Source of the DNA: Pseudomonadota bacterium
GTDB lineage: Bacteria; Pseudomonadota; Alphaproteobacteria; Rhodospirillales; Casp-alpha2
Direction of reading: 5' to 3'
Assembly (NCBI GenBank): GCA_027620395.1
Contig: JAQBZY010000002.1
Location: forward strand, 1 to 14,590
DNA: 14,590 nt
Shown here in pieces: positions 1 through 7,086 of the stretch. Below the pieces are notes generated by a model. It had not been told where the DNA came from, did not search any database, and saw only the letters and a list, made by a program, of their open reading frames with translations. The position numbers and the translations under genes were made by a program. Position 1 is the first letter of the stretch. The number at the start of each line of letters is the position of its first letter.

Positions 1-2
1 CG

Positions 3-938
3 CGGAGCAGCGTAAACGAGCCCGGCAAAGCCGCCTTACCGGCGGCGATACTCAAGGAACATGTCGTCGTCGAGGAGAAAGTGATCCGGCTCGGCGATCT
101 GTTCGAAAACGCCGACGGCAAATCCGACACCGCCATCGCCTACGCGCCTGAGCCCGGCAAACAGGTGATCCTCGACGCCCGCTGGCTATCGCGCATCGCC
201 AAGGCCAACGGTCTCGACTGGCGTCCGCTTGGCAGCAAGATCTACGCCGTTGTCGAGCGGGCATCGTCGACGGTTTCCTTCGACGACATCAAGGCGCAAC
301 TGTTGACGGCACTTTCCGAACAACAAGGCATCGATCAGGATATGGACATCGAGCTTGCGACCCGGTTCCAGCAGATTTTCCTGCCCTCCAACGCGACCGC
401 GACGATCAAGATCGAAGACCTCATGTTCACGCCGAGAACCAGCCGCTTTACGGCCGTCGTGGCGCTCACCGCAAGCAATCAGGGAACCCAGCGCCACCGG
501 CTGACCGGGCGGGTGATCCGGGTTCTTGAAGTGCCGGTCGTCGATCGCCGGGTGCTCAAGGACGATACCATCACCAAGGACAATATCCGCTGGGTGCGCA
601 TGAACGCCGAGCGGGTACAGCGTGACGTCGTGGTCAATGCCGACGAATTGATCGGCATGACGCCGACGCACGGTCTTCGGGCCGGGTTGCCGGTCCGCAG
701 CATGGATGTCAGGCGGCCGGTGATGGTCAAGAAAAACAGCCTGGTGACGATCTACCACAGGGTGTCGAACATGACCCTGACGGCGCAAGGCAAGGCCCTT
801 TCGGACGGCAGCAGCGGCGACGTGATCCAAATCTCCAATGCCCGCTCCAGCCACGTGATCGAAGCCGAGGTCATCGGACCGGGAAGGGTCGTGGCGCACG
901 TCGCCTCGATTGACCTCGCGATGACGCCGAGCCAATGA
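3..938 (+). CDS. flgA: Flagellar basal-body P-ring formation chaperone FlgA (5' end outside window)
   Basis: FlgA is a periplasmic chaperone that helps FlgI subunits assemble into the P ring around the rod. The reading frame is open to the left edge. The first possible start, GTG at 81, falls inside a typical mature FlgA N-terminus (visible residues LPAAILKEHVVVEEKVIRLG, then DLF), so the real start and signal peptide lie upstream and the gene is cut by the window. The C-terminal part, from about position 535, is the SAF-like domain seen in FlgA: RVLKDDTITKDNIRWVRM, later GLRAGLPVRSMDV, then a VTIYHRVSNMTLTAQGKAL stretch and a closing GRVVAHV. The stop is TGA at 936-938. flgH follows after 55 bases on the same strand, as in alphaproteobacterial flgF-flgG-flgA-flgH clusters. 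The family assignment is firm; only the 5' end is unknown. Confidence 0.93.
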   Translation, partial: RSSVNEPGKAALPAAILKEHVVVEEKVIRLGDLFENADGKSDTAIAYAPEPGKQVILDARWLSRIAKANGLDWRPLGSKIYAVVERASSTVSFDDIKAQLLTALSEQQGIDQDMDIELATRFQQIFLPSNATATIKIEDLMFTPRTSRFTAVVALTASNQGTQRHRLTGRVIRVLEVPVVDRRVLKDDTITKDNIRWVRMNAERVQRDVVVNADELIGMTPTHGLRAGLPVRSMDVRRPVMVKKNSLVTIYHRVSNMTLTAQGKALSDGSSGDVIQISNARSSHVIEAEVIGPGRVVAHVASIDLAMTPSQ

Positions 939-993
939 CCTTGAACGATCCCGCCGCCGCCGGCGACGGGAAACGATAGACGGGATTACGACC

Positions 994-1758
994 ATGCTCA
1001 CAGCCATCAGAAAATCCGGATCGGCGGCAGGACTTTGCGGCGCCTTGTTGATGGCGACGCTAGGCGGCTGCAATCTGACGTCGCGGGTCGCCGAAATCGG
1101 CGACGGTCCGCAACTGACGACGATCCAAAACCCGATCGCACAGCCGAATTATCGGCCGGTCAATTTGCCGATGCCCTCACCCCGGGCACCCGAGGACAAT
1201 CCGAACTCGCTCTGGCGGGCCGGTGCCAGGGCCTTCTTCAAGGACCACCGAGCCAAGGAAATCGGCGACATCGTCACCGTCAAACTCGATCTCTCCGATA
1301 GCGCCAAGCTGTTGAACAAGACCGAGCGCGACCGTAACGATTCAGAAGTCACTCATGTCACCAAGCTTTTGGGCGCGGAGGCGGAGTTCGCCAAGGTGCT
1401 GCCCCAGGCGGTCGATCCGACCAGTCTTATGAACTTCGGCAATAAGCATGCAACCAGTGGCGACGGCGAGATCGACCGAAGTGAGAAGATCAGCGTCACT
1501 TTCGCCGCCGTGGTCACGCAGATCCTACCGAATGGTTCATTGGTGGTGATGGGCCGGCAGGAAATCCGGGTCAACAAGGAGCTCCGCGAACTCCTGGTGA
1601 CCGGCGTCGTCCGCCCAGAAGATATCGATTCAGACAATTCGATCAGCCATACCAAGATCGCCGAAATGCGCGTTGCCTACGGTGGCCGAGGCACGCTGAG
1701 CGCCTTGCAGGCGCCGCGTTGGGGAACGCAACTTTGGGATATCATCTTCCCGTTCTAG
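994..1758 (+). CDS. flgH: Flagellar L-ring lipoprotein FlgH
   Basis: FlgH forms the outer-membrane L ring, the bushing through which the flagellar rod passes. The 254-residue product begins with a lipoprotein signal: basic residues at 6-7, a hydrophobic stretch at about 11-23, and a lipobox L23-G24-G25-C26, with Cys26 the predicted lipidated residue. The mature part carries family features: NSLWRAGARAFFKDHRAKEI, followed by GDIVTVKLDLSD, a region GEIDRSEKISVTFAAVVTQI, then LPNGSLVVMGRQEIRVN, and a terminal ALQAPRWGTQLWDIIFPF. Length is normal for FlgH. The ATG at 994 is supported by the signal peptide, although no strong ribosome-binding site precedes it. It is the last gene of the flgA-flgH unit and is followed by a strong terminator. 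Confidence 0.95.
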   Translation: MLTAIRKSGSAAGLCGALLMATLGGCNLTSRVAEIGDGPQLTTIQNPIAQPNYRPVNLPMPSPRAPEDNPNSLWRAGARAFFKDHRAKEIGDIVTVKLDLSDSAKLLNKTERDRNDSEVTHVTKLLGAEAEFAKVLPQAVDPTSLMNFGNKHATSGDGEIDRSEKISVTFAAVVTQILPNGSLVVMGRQEIRVNKELRELLVTGVVRPEDIDSDNSISHTKIAEMRVAYGGRGTLSALQAPRWGTQLWDIIFPF

Positions 1759-1788
1759 GTTCGGCACCGCCGAGACCTAGCACCTTAC

Positions 1789-1820
1789 AGCCGGCGCAGA
1801 ACGCGCCGGCTTTTTCTTTT
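1789..1820 (+). terminator. Intrinsic terminator after flgH
   Basis: A perfect 9-bp stem (AGCCGGCGC at 1789-1797, GCGCCGGCT at 1803-1811) with loop AGAAC is followed by a T-rich tail (TTTTTCTTTT, 1811-1820). It ends the rightward flgA-flgH transcript. There is no A-tract on the left side, so it should not terminate the leftward dksA transcript. Confidence 0.9.
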
Positions 1821-1850
1821 ACGGATCAGGGTGGGCCGGTCTGAAAGACG

Positions 1851-2267
1851 TCAATCGTCGCGGTGCGTGCGTTCCATCCGCTCGTGCCGTTCTTGGGCCT
1901 CGATCGACAGCGTCGCGATCGGCCGGGCCTCGAGACGGGCCAACGAGATCGGTTCGTCGGTTTCCTCACAATAGCCGTAGGTGCCGACCTCGATCCGCTC
2001 CAGCGCCTGATCGATCTTGGAGATCAGCTTGCGGGCGCGGTCGCGGGTACGAAGTTCGAGCGACCGGTCGGTCTCGATCGCGGCGCGGTCGGCGATGTCG
2101 GGCTCGGTGATGCCGCCTTCTTGCAACGTCTGCAAGGTGTCGTTGGATTCCTGAACCAATTCCGCCCGCCAGCCCAAAAGCTTACGGCGAAAGTACTCCC
2201 GCATCCGCGGGTTCATGAATGGCTCTTTCGGCGAGGGCTTATAGTCCGGCGACAGGGTGACGCTCAT
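1851..2267 (-). CDS. dksA: DksA/TraR-family RNA polymerase-binding regulator with a degenerate zinc site
   Basis: DksA binds in the secondary channel of RNA polymerase and, usually with ppGpp, adjusts transcription of ribosomal, biosynthetic and, in several bacteria, flagellar genes. The 138-residue product has the N-terminal region with MREYFRRKLLGWRAEL (22-37) and a coiled coil whose tip keeps the key acidic and DRA residues (D57, D60-R61-A62). The SLELRTRDRARKL segment follows, then the globular end GTYGYCEETDEPISLARLEA. Of the four zinc-ligand cysteines of E. coli DksA only the first remains (C100); the others align with T103, S121 and A124. One-cysteine DksA proteins are known in alphaproteobacteria, so this is likely functional rather than decayed. 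The ATG start is supported by AAGGAG at 2279-2284 (minus strand). It has its own promoter and faces flgH convergently. Confidence 0.95.
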   Translation of the reverse strand: MSVTLSPDYKPSPKEPFMNPRMREYFRRKLLGWRAELVQESNDTLQTLQEGGITEPDIADRAAIETDRSLELRTRDRARKLISKIDQALERIEVGTYGYCEETDEPISLARLEARPIATLSIEAQERHERMERTHRDD

Positions 2268-2338
2268 GTTGCCGCGAGCTCCTTTTTTATTTCAGGCTTG
2301 TTTCGGGCCAATCTCGGTACGGCGCGAAAGCGCGCGGG

Positions 2339-2367
2339 AATATAATTGCCCTGCCGCCCGAGGGCAA
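2339..2367 (-). promoter_or_regulatory. Sigma70-like promoter of dksA
   Basis: On the minus strand, TTGCCC (2362-2367) and TATATT (2339-2344) are separated by exactly 17 bases. Transcription would start near 2332 and give a leader of about 65 bases before the dksA ATG, with AAGGAG in the right place. This is inferred from the match to the -35/-10 consensus and its position. Confidence 0.6.
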
Positions 2368-2392
2368 GCCCGGAATCGGGTCGGTGGTTTCT

Positions 2393-2408
2393 TTTCAAGT
2401 ATTTGAAA
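2393..2408. repeat. Small palindrome upstream of the dksA promoter
   Basis: TTTCAA at 2393-2398 and TTGAAA at 2403-2408 form 6-bp inverted arms around GTAT in an AT-rich stretch between fliX and dksA. It sits about 26 bp upstream of the dksA -35 and about 33 bp beyond the fliX stop. It could be a protein-binding site or a weak fliX 3' hairpin. No T-tract of terminator type follows on the minus strand. Confidence 0.35.
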
Positions 2409-2440
2409 TTATTATAGTTTTAGTCTGAAGGGCAATTCAC

Positions 2441-2860
2441 TCAACGAGTCAGCTTGGCAATTTCGACCTCGGCACGGAGTTCAATTTCCTTAATCAACTC
2501 CTCAAGCCTGGGGTCATCGCTGGACTGACGCTTTTCCCGCAATCGGCGGGCCATTTCCTGCAACCGTTCCTTGGATATCCGGCCGACCAGCAAGCCAAGT
2601 CTGATTTGTTCCAAGCGGTTGAGGAGATCGTTGCCGTACCCAACCACCAGCCCCCGGGACCGATGATCGGTAGCGTCGGCGTTGGCCTGAACCGCAAACA
2701 CTCCATCAACGCCGCCAACCGACTGCGTCGACTGCGGTCCCGGCGGCGATGCCACATCTCCGATTTCACGAAGCGCATCGGCGAATTTGCTATCGCCGGC
2801 CTTGGCCTTTCTTCGCGCCGCATCCGGACCGCCGGTCGGGCCGACCTTGGATACTTTCAT
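2441..2860 (-). CDS. fliX: Class II flagellar assembly regulator FliX
   Basis: FliX is an alphaproteobacterial flagellar regulator. In Caulobacter it works with the sigma54 activator FlbD, so that late flagellar genes are expressed only after early structures assemble. The 139-residue product has the family layout: a short basic N-terminus (MKVSKVGPTGGPDAARRKAK), a variable middle, and a conserved helical C-terminus with DLLNRLEQIRLGLLVGRISK at about 78-97, then RLQEMARRLREKR and DDPRLEELIKEIELRAEVEI. No membrane segment is visible. The start ATG has only a weak AGG at about 10 bases. A promoter-like pair lies upstream at 2918-2946. Its presence fits the two sigma54 promoters found further right. 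The family call is based on recognising the C-terminal pattern and the flagellar context. Confidence 0.88.
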   Translation of the reverse strand: MKVSKVGPTGGPDAARRKAKAGDSKFADALREIGDVASPPGPQSTQSVGGVDGVFAVQANADATDHRSRGLVVGYGNDLLNRLEQIRLGLLVGRISKERLQEMARRLREKRQSSDDPRLEELIKEIELRAEVEIAKLTR

Positions 2861-2917
2861 TTCTTGCCTGCTTCCGGCGGCGAAATCGGGGACATCCTCG
2901 AATCGATCATGGCGGGA

Positions 2918-2946
2918 ACCATAGCAGCAGCCGGGTTCCCAGGCAA
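2918..2946 (-). promoter_or_regulatory. Possible sigma70-like promoter of fliX
   Basis: On the minus strand, TTGCCT (2941-2946) and TATGGT (2918-2923) are 17 bases apart, and each matches its consensus at four of six positions. The predicted start near 2911 leaves a leader of about 50 bases before the fliX ATG. A 7-bp inverted repeat (GGGAACC 2914-2920 and GGTTCCC 2934-2940) overlaps the -10 and the spacer. Confidence 0.35.
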
Positions 2947-3045
2947 TTTCAACAACTTCCAGCCGGCTCCGGGATGCTGTGCAGAAAAATGAGAATGGCT
3001 TGCATTTGCAATTGAAAGCGAGTATGCGAGCCTATCGCTTGTTGC

Positions 3046-3060
3046 GAACAATTATTATCA
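3046..3060 (+). promoter_or_regulatory. Fur-like box upstream of fbpA
   Basis: GAACAATTATTATCA matches the 7-1-7 Fur pattern TGATAAT-N-ATTATCA at 11 of 14 positions, with the right arm perfect. It lies 36 bases ahead of the fbpA start, where a repressor would block expression under iron-replete conditions. The regulator is inferred: some alphaproteobacteria use Irr or RirA for iron control, and no clear match to an Irr box was seen. Confidence 0.45.
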
Positions 3061-3079
3061 TCGATTGAAATCGCACCCT

Positions 3080-3084
3080 AGGAG
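3080..3084 (+). promoter_or_regulatory. Ribosome-binding site of fbpA
   Basis: AGGAG lies 12 bases before the ATG at 3097. Together with the signal peptide that starts there, it fixes the fbpA start. Confidence 0.7.
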
Positions 3085-3096
3085 TGAGCTAACGAA

Positions 3097-4158
3097 ATGA
3101 AAAACCTATTGAAAAACATCGCCCAGTGCTTGGCCGCCGTAGCGCTGCTTCACGCTGTTGGCGCCACCCCGACCCTGGCCGAGGAGCGGACCGTTAGTCT
3201 TTACTCGTACCGTCAGCCGTTCCTGATCGAGCCGCTGTTGACGAAATTCACCGCAACGACCGGTATCAAAGTCAATATCGTGTTCGCCGACAAGGGCATG
3301 CTGGAGCGGATCCGCGCCGCCGGCGCCAACAACCAAGCCGACGCGGTGCTGACCGTCGATATCGGCCGGCTTTACGAATTGAAACTAGCCGGCGTCCTGG
3401 AACCGGTGGTTTCCAAAACCGTCACGGCCAACGTCCCGGCGCATCTTCGCGATCCCGAAAACCTTTGGATCGGCCTGACCCAACGGGCCCGCGTCGCGCT
3501 AGTCAGCAAGTCGCGGGTCAAGGCCGGCGAGTTGACGTCCTACGAAGATCTCGCCTCGGAAAAATTCCGCGGCCGCATCTGCCTCCGGTCCGGCAAAAAC
3601 GCCTATAACATCGCCCTGATCGCCGCGATGATCGCGCATCACGGCCAAGAAAGCGCCAAAAAATGGCTGCAAGGCGTCAAGGCCAACCTGGCCAGAAAAC
3701 CGCAAGGCAACGACCGGGCCCAGGCCAAGGCAATCGCCGAAGGAATATGTGACATCGCGCTTGCCAACAACTATTACTTGGCGCTGATGCTCACCAATGA
3801 AAAAGAGCCGGAGCAGAAAAAATGGGCGGCGGCAGTCGATCTGGTTTATCTCAATCAGGCACAGGGCCAATCCGGCAATCACATGAACGTATCCGGCGCC
3901 GGCATCGTCAAAGGCGCCAAGAACAAGGCAGCCGCGGTGGCGCTAATCGAGTTCCTAAGTGGCGACGAGGCGCAAAAAATCTACGCTGAAATCAACCACG
4001 AATATCCAGTCAAGGCCGGCGTGCCGCGTTCGGCCCTTGTTGCATCGTGGGGCCCATTCAAGGAGGACATCCTCGACATGGAAGCCGTCGCCAAGAACCG
4101 CGATGCGGCGGCCAAACTCGTCGACGAAGTCCGCTTCGACGAAGGTCCGACAAGCTGA
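3097..4158 (+). CDS. fbpA: Fe(III) ABC transporter periplasmic binding protein (FbpA/FutA/AfuA type)
   Basis: This periplasmic protein captures ferric iron and delivers it to the inner-membrane permease. The 353-residue product starts with a Sec signal peptide: K2 and K6, a hydrophobic core at about 8-23, and likely cleavage after T26-L27-A28. The mature sequence opens with VSLYSYRQ (Y36, Y38) and has the NNYY pair (Y226, Y227) that supplies iron-coordinating tyrosines in this family. It also carries LTQRARVALVSKSRV, SGKNAYNIALIAAMIAHHG, the VSGAGIVKGAKNKAAAVALI stretch and NHEYPVKAGV near the C-terminus. The length fits the family. The permease and ATPase genes follow, completing the transporter, and a Fur-like box lies upstream. 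Exact substrate form (free Fe3+ or an iron chelate) cannot be read from sequence. Its position inside a flagellar cluster is unusual. Confidence 0.93.
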   Translation: MKNLLKNIAQCLAAVALLHAVGATPTLAEERTVSLYSYRQPFLIEPLLTKFTATTGIKVNIVFADKGMLERIRAAGANNQADAVLTVDIGRLYELKLAGVLEPVVSKTVTANVPAHLRDPENLWIGLTQRARVALVSKSRVKAGELTSYEDLASEKFRGRICLRSGKNAYNIALIAAMIAHHGQESAKKWLQGVKANLARKPQGNDRAQAKAIAEGICDIALANNYYLALMLTNEKEPEQKKWAAAVDLVYLNQAQGQSGNHMNVSGAGIVKGAKNKAAAVALIEFLSGDEAQKIYAEINHEYPVKAGVPRSALVASWGPFKEDILDMEAVAKNRDAAAKLVDEVRFDEGPTS

Positions 4159-4173
4159 ACGCCACCGGACGTG

Positions 4174-4193
4174 ACCGCCAACGCATTGGCGGT
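4174..4193 (+). repeat. Intercistronic hairpin between fbpA and fbpB
   Basis: A perfect 8-bp inverted repeat (ACCGCCAA 4174-4181, TTGGCGGT 4186-4193) encloses the loop CGCA, 15 bases after the fbpA stop. There is no T-tract, so it is not an intrinsic terminator. In other binding-protein operons such a hairpin stabilises the upstream mRNA and raises binding protein above permease; that role is inferred here. Confidence 0.5.
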
Positions 4194-4255
4194 GCCAGCG
4201 GTTGCGAGCGCCGGTCTCGGTACCGGGGTCCGCTCCGCCTGTTCAAGACGGCGTC

Positions 4256-5968
4256 ATGACGGTAGGAACATTGACGGAATGGCGCACTGCGGTTCGGTTC
4301 GGATTGCCGAATGTCTGGACTTTGGGCGCGCTCGTGGCCGCGCTTTTCGTCGCGTTGCCAATTGTAGCCGTGGTTCTTTTGGCACTCGGCGGCGACGACG
4401 GTATGTGGCGCCATCTCACGTCGACGGTGCTTGGCCTATATATTGAGCGCACTTTGGTCCTGATGTCAGGCGTCGGCATCGGCACCTTCGTGATCGGCAC
4501 CACTACGGCGTGGCTGGTCACCATGTACCGGTTTCCGGGGCGCCGCATTTTCGAATGGGCGCTCTTGTTACCGTTGGCGGTACCAAGCTACATCCTGGCC
4601 TTTGTCGTCACTGATCAGCTCGAATACGCCGGCAACGTCCAGACTTGGCTGCGCGCGGTGTTCGGCTGGTCACGCCCGCAAGACTACTGGTTTTTCGAGA
4701 TTCGCTCGATGGGCGGCGCCATCACCGTGATGACGCTCGTTCTCTATCCGTATGTCTATCTCCTGGCCCGCGCCGCGTTCCTCGAACAATCGGTTTGTGT
4801 TCTCGAAATCAGCCGCACGCTCGGCAATACCGCAGTCAAAAGCTTTTTCAGGGTGGCGTTGCCCTTGGCGCGTCCGGCGATCGTCGTCGGTGTCATGCTG
4901 GTTCTGATGGAAACCATCAACGACTTCGGCACCGTCGAGTTTTTTGCGGTCCAAACTTTTACCGCCGGCATTTACGATGTCTGGCTAAACATGAGCAGCA
5001 TTTCCGGCGCGGCGCAGCTTTCCAGCGTCCTGCTGCTGATCGTGCTGGCCCTGATCGTGACCGAACGCTGGGCGCGGCAAGGGCGGCGGTTTCATCACAC
5101 GTCCAGCAAATATTCCGAACTTCCCAGCTACCGCTTGAACAGGGGCTGGGGCTGGGCGGCGACCGTATTCTGTGCACTCCCCGTGTTGCTCGGATTTGTG
5201 CTTCCGGCGGCCGTCCTGGCCGCCTATTCGGCGCGTTATTTCCGGGCGACGCTTTCGGTCGACTATGCCGGATTCGTGATCAATTCATTGACGCTTTCGG
5301 CCGCCGCTGCGGCAATGGCTTTGGTCCTTGGCGTATTCCTGGCTTATGCCGTCAGGCTGTCGAAGGGCCGCGTGGTCAGGATCGCGGCCCGCTTCGCTAG
5401 CATCGGTTACGCCGTCCCAGGCGCAATCCTCGCCGTCGGCGTATTGTGGCCGATGGGAATTGCCGACAGGATTGCCGTCGGCGCCGCCGAGGCCTTCGGC
5501 TTCGGCATCGGCGCGATTTTTATTGGCACCATCGCCCCCGTGATCTACGGCTATCTGGTGCGGTTTCTGGCACTTTCCCTGGGAACGGCTGAGGCTAGTC
5601 TCGGCAAGGTGACACCGAACATGGACGGCGCCGCCCGAACGCTAGGCATGTCGCCGTTGCGGACTCTGGCTCGGCTGCACTTCCCGCTGATGCGCGGTAG
5701 CCTGGCGACGGCAGCGATTTTGGTCTTCGTCGATTGCATGAAGGAATTGCCACTGACGATGATATTGCGTCCGTTCAACTTCGATACGCTCGCCACCTTC
5801 GTCTATCAGTACGCATCCGACGAGCGTCTCGAGGCGTCGGCGCTAGGTGCCCTGACCATCGTCGCCGCCGGCGTCGTGCCGGTGTTGTTGCTGAGCGTGA
5901 CAATCGCCAAGTCTCGCCCCGGCTCTTCAACTGGCATTGGAACAACAAACCCGGTGGCGCCCACGTGA
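4256..5968 (+). CDS. fbpB: Fe(III) ABC transporter permease, fused two-domain (FbpB type)
   Basis: This inner-membrane permease forms the iron channel and couples to the ATPase through its EAA loops. The 570-residue product holds two homologous permease halves in one chain, as usual for FbpB. The first membrane segment is at about 20-44, and many hydrophobic helices follow. The first EAA loop is at about 184-203 (EISRTLGNTAVKSFFRVALP) and leads into METINDFGTVEFF. The second is at about 457-476 (DGAARTLGMSPLRTLARLHF) and leads into MKELPLTMILRPFNFDTLAT. The ATG at 4256 is preferred over an in-frame TTG at 4202, because the 18 extra residues are proline-rich, lack hydrophobic character and overlap no ribosome-binding site. 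Neither start has a clear one. The stop overlaps the start of fbpC, so translation is probably coupled. Confidence 0.92.
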   Translation: MTVGTLTEWRTAVRFGLPNVWTLGALVAALFVALPIVAVVLLALGGDDGMWRHLTSTVLGLYIERTLVLMSGVGIGTFVIGTTTAWLVTMYRFPGRRIFEWALLLPLAVPSYILAFVVTDQLEYAGNVQTWLRAVFGWSRPQDYWFFEIRSMGGAITVMTLVLYPYVYLLARAAFLEQSVCVLEISRTLGNTAVKSFFRVALPLARPAIVVGVMLVLMETINDFGTVEFFAVQTFTAGIYDVWLNMSSISGAAQLSSVLLLIVLALIVTERWARQGRRFHHTSSKYSELPSYRLNRGWGWAATVFCALPVLLGFVLPAAVLAAYSARYFRATLSVDYAGFVINSLTLSAAAAAMALVLGVFLAYAVRLSKGRVVRIAARFASIGYAVPGAILAVGVLWPMGIADRIAVGAAEAFGFGIGAIFIGTIAPVIYGYLVRFLALSLGTAEASLGKVTPNMDGAARTLGMSPLRTLARLHFPLMRGSLATAAILVFVDCMKELPLTMILRPFNFDTLATFVYQYASDERLEASALGALTIVAAGVVPVLLLSVTIAKSRPGSSTGIGTTNPVAPT

Positions 5969-7050
5969 CCGGCATCGATCTCCGAGACATCTCGCACGCC
6001 TTCGGCAATACCCAGGTTCTCGATCGGGTATCGCTCAGCGTCCGACCGGGCGAACTCGTCTGTCTGCTGGGTCCTTCCGGCTGTGGTAAAACCACCCTTC
6101 TCCGGCTCGCGGCCGGTCTCGAGGAATTGCAAGAAGGCGTGATTTCCATCGGCGGCCGATCGGTCGCCCATGGCGGCAAGGGCCCGGGGCTACCGCCGGA
6201 ACGCCGGGGAGTCGGGCTCATGTTTCAGGATTTTGCGTTGTTCCCGCACTTGAATGTGCGTGAAAACATTGGCTTCGGAACCGATACCAGGGATCCGGCT
6301 CGCCAGGCTTGGATCGACGCCGCGCTCCTGCAGATGGGGCTCGCCGACACAGCCGGCATGTATCCGCACACCCTTTCCGGTGGTCAGCAGCAGCGCGTGG
6401 CACTACTCCGCGCCCTGGCACCGGCGCCATCAGTCCTGCTGCTGGACGAACCCTTTTCCGGGCTTGATGTCGGCAGGCGGGCCCAGGTCCGCGCCGATAC
6501 GCTCCGTCTGGTCAAGAATTCCGGCGTCGCCACCTTGATGGTGACCCACGACCCGGAGGAGGCAATGTTTATGGCCGATCGTATCCATATCATGAACGCC
6601 GGACGCATCGTGCAAGGCGGTTCGCCGACGGAACTCTACTTCGAGCCGGCGGATGCCTTCGTCACCGAATTTTTCGGGCCCGTGAACCGGTTTCATGGCG
6701 CTGTTTCCGGCGGCGCGGTGGAAACCCCGCTCGGCCGCTTCACCGTCAGCGGTTTTGCCGACGACACCCCAGTGGATGTTCTGATCCGGGTCGAGGGACT
6801 TCGCGTGGCTGGCTACGCCGACGCGCCTGAAGGCGAGCCGGACGATAATGCCGGTCGCCAGCCGGCATCGGTGACACTCGAAGTCGAGACGGCAAGGCCG
6901 CTCGGACGTTCATCCTACGTCGTCTTCAAGCTTGCCGGCGGCGGCCGAGCCATTGGCCGCATTCCGGGCATGTTCCTGCCCGCCACCGGGGAACGGCTCG
7001 AAATCGCAGTCAACCCGCGCCAAGCGCACGTTTTCAGCCATCACACCTGA
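5965..7050 (+). CDS. fbpC: Fe(III) ABC transporter ATP-binding protein (FbpC type)
   Basis: The cytoplasmic ATPase that powers ferric iron import. The start is taken as GTG 5965, whose GTGA overlaps the fbpB stop TGA (5966-5968). The frame is open further upstream to 5734, but that stretch lies inside fbpB and resembles no ABC protein. From this start the product is 361 residues. Walker A is GPSGCGKTT (36-44), the Q-loop Q88 lies in LMFQDFALFPHL, the signature is LSGGQQQRV (137-145), Walker B is VLLLDEPF with catalytic E162, D168 marks the D-loop, and the switch histidine is H195 in VTHD. The C-terminal part (about 240-361) fits the TOBE-type regulatory domain of FbpC/PotA-like ATPases. All catalytic residues are present, so the transporter should be active. 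Confidence 0.94.
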   Translation: MTGIDLRDISHAFGNTQVLDRVSLSVRPGELVCLLGPSGCGKTTLLRLAAGLEELQEGVISIGGRSVAHGGKGPGLPPERRGVGLMFQDFALFPHLNVRENIGFGTDTRDPARQAWIDAALLQMGLADTAGMYPHTLSGGQQQRVALLRALAPAPSVLLLDEPFSGLDVGRRAQVRADTLRLVKNSGVATLMVTHDPEEAMFMADRIHIMNAGRIVQGGSPTELYFEPADAFVTEFFGPVNRFHGAVSGGAVETPLGRFTVSGFADDTPVDVLIRVEGLRVAGYADAPEGEPDDNAGRQPASVTLEVETARPLGRSSYVVFKLAGGGRAIGRIPGMFLPATGERLEIAVNPRQAHVFSHHT

Positions 7051-7062
7051 TCCGGGACCAAA

Positions 7063-7081
7063 CCCGGCAATAATTGCTGAG
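7063..7081 (+). promoter_or_regulatory. Enhancer-like element upstream of the hook-type gene (candidate FlbD/ftr-type site)
   Basis: CCCGGCAATAATTGCTGAG is a near-palindrome (CGGCAA / TTGCTG) just after fbpC. The same motif occurs in reverse orientation upstream of flgI (8866-8884), matching at CCCGGCAAnnATTnCnG. Its centre (7072) is 102 bp before the -24 GG of the sigma54 promoter, a normal enhancer distance for a sigma54 activator. FlbD is the natural candidate because FliX is encoded nearby; this is inference. Confidence 0.55.
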
Positions 7082-7086
7082 CGGAA

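Noticed and set aside
81..83. GTG at 81 as the start of flgA
   Set aside because: The frame is open to the window edge and the residues before it match the start of mature FlgA, so this is an internal valine codon.
186..1073. Minus-strand open frame opposite flgA
   Set aside because: It is an antisense shadow of flgA, extending into the start of flgH, rich in Arg and His, without recognisable domains or a ribosome-binding site.
4202..4255. TTG at 4202 as the fbpB start
   Set aside because: It would add 18 proline-rich residues with no family support and no ribosome-binding site. ATG 4256 gives a normal permease N-terminus, though certainty is limited.
5734..5964. Upstream extension of fbpC from 5734
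   Set aside because: This stretch overlaps the well-supported fbpB sequence in another frame and has no ABC protein features. The GTG at 5965 gives the normal N-terminus.
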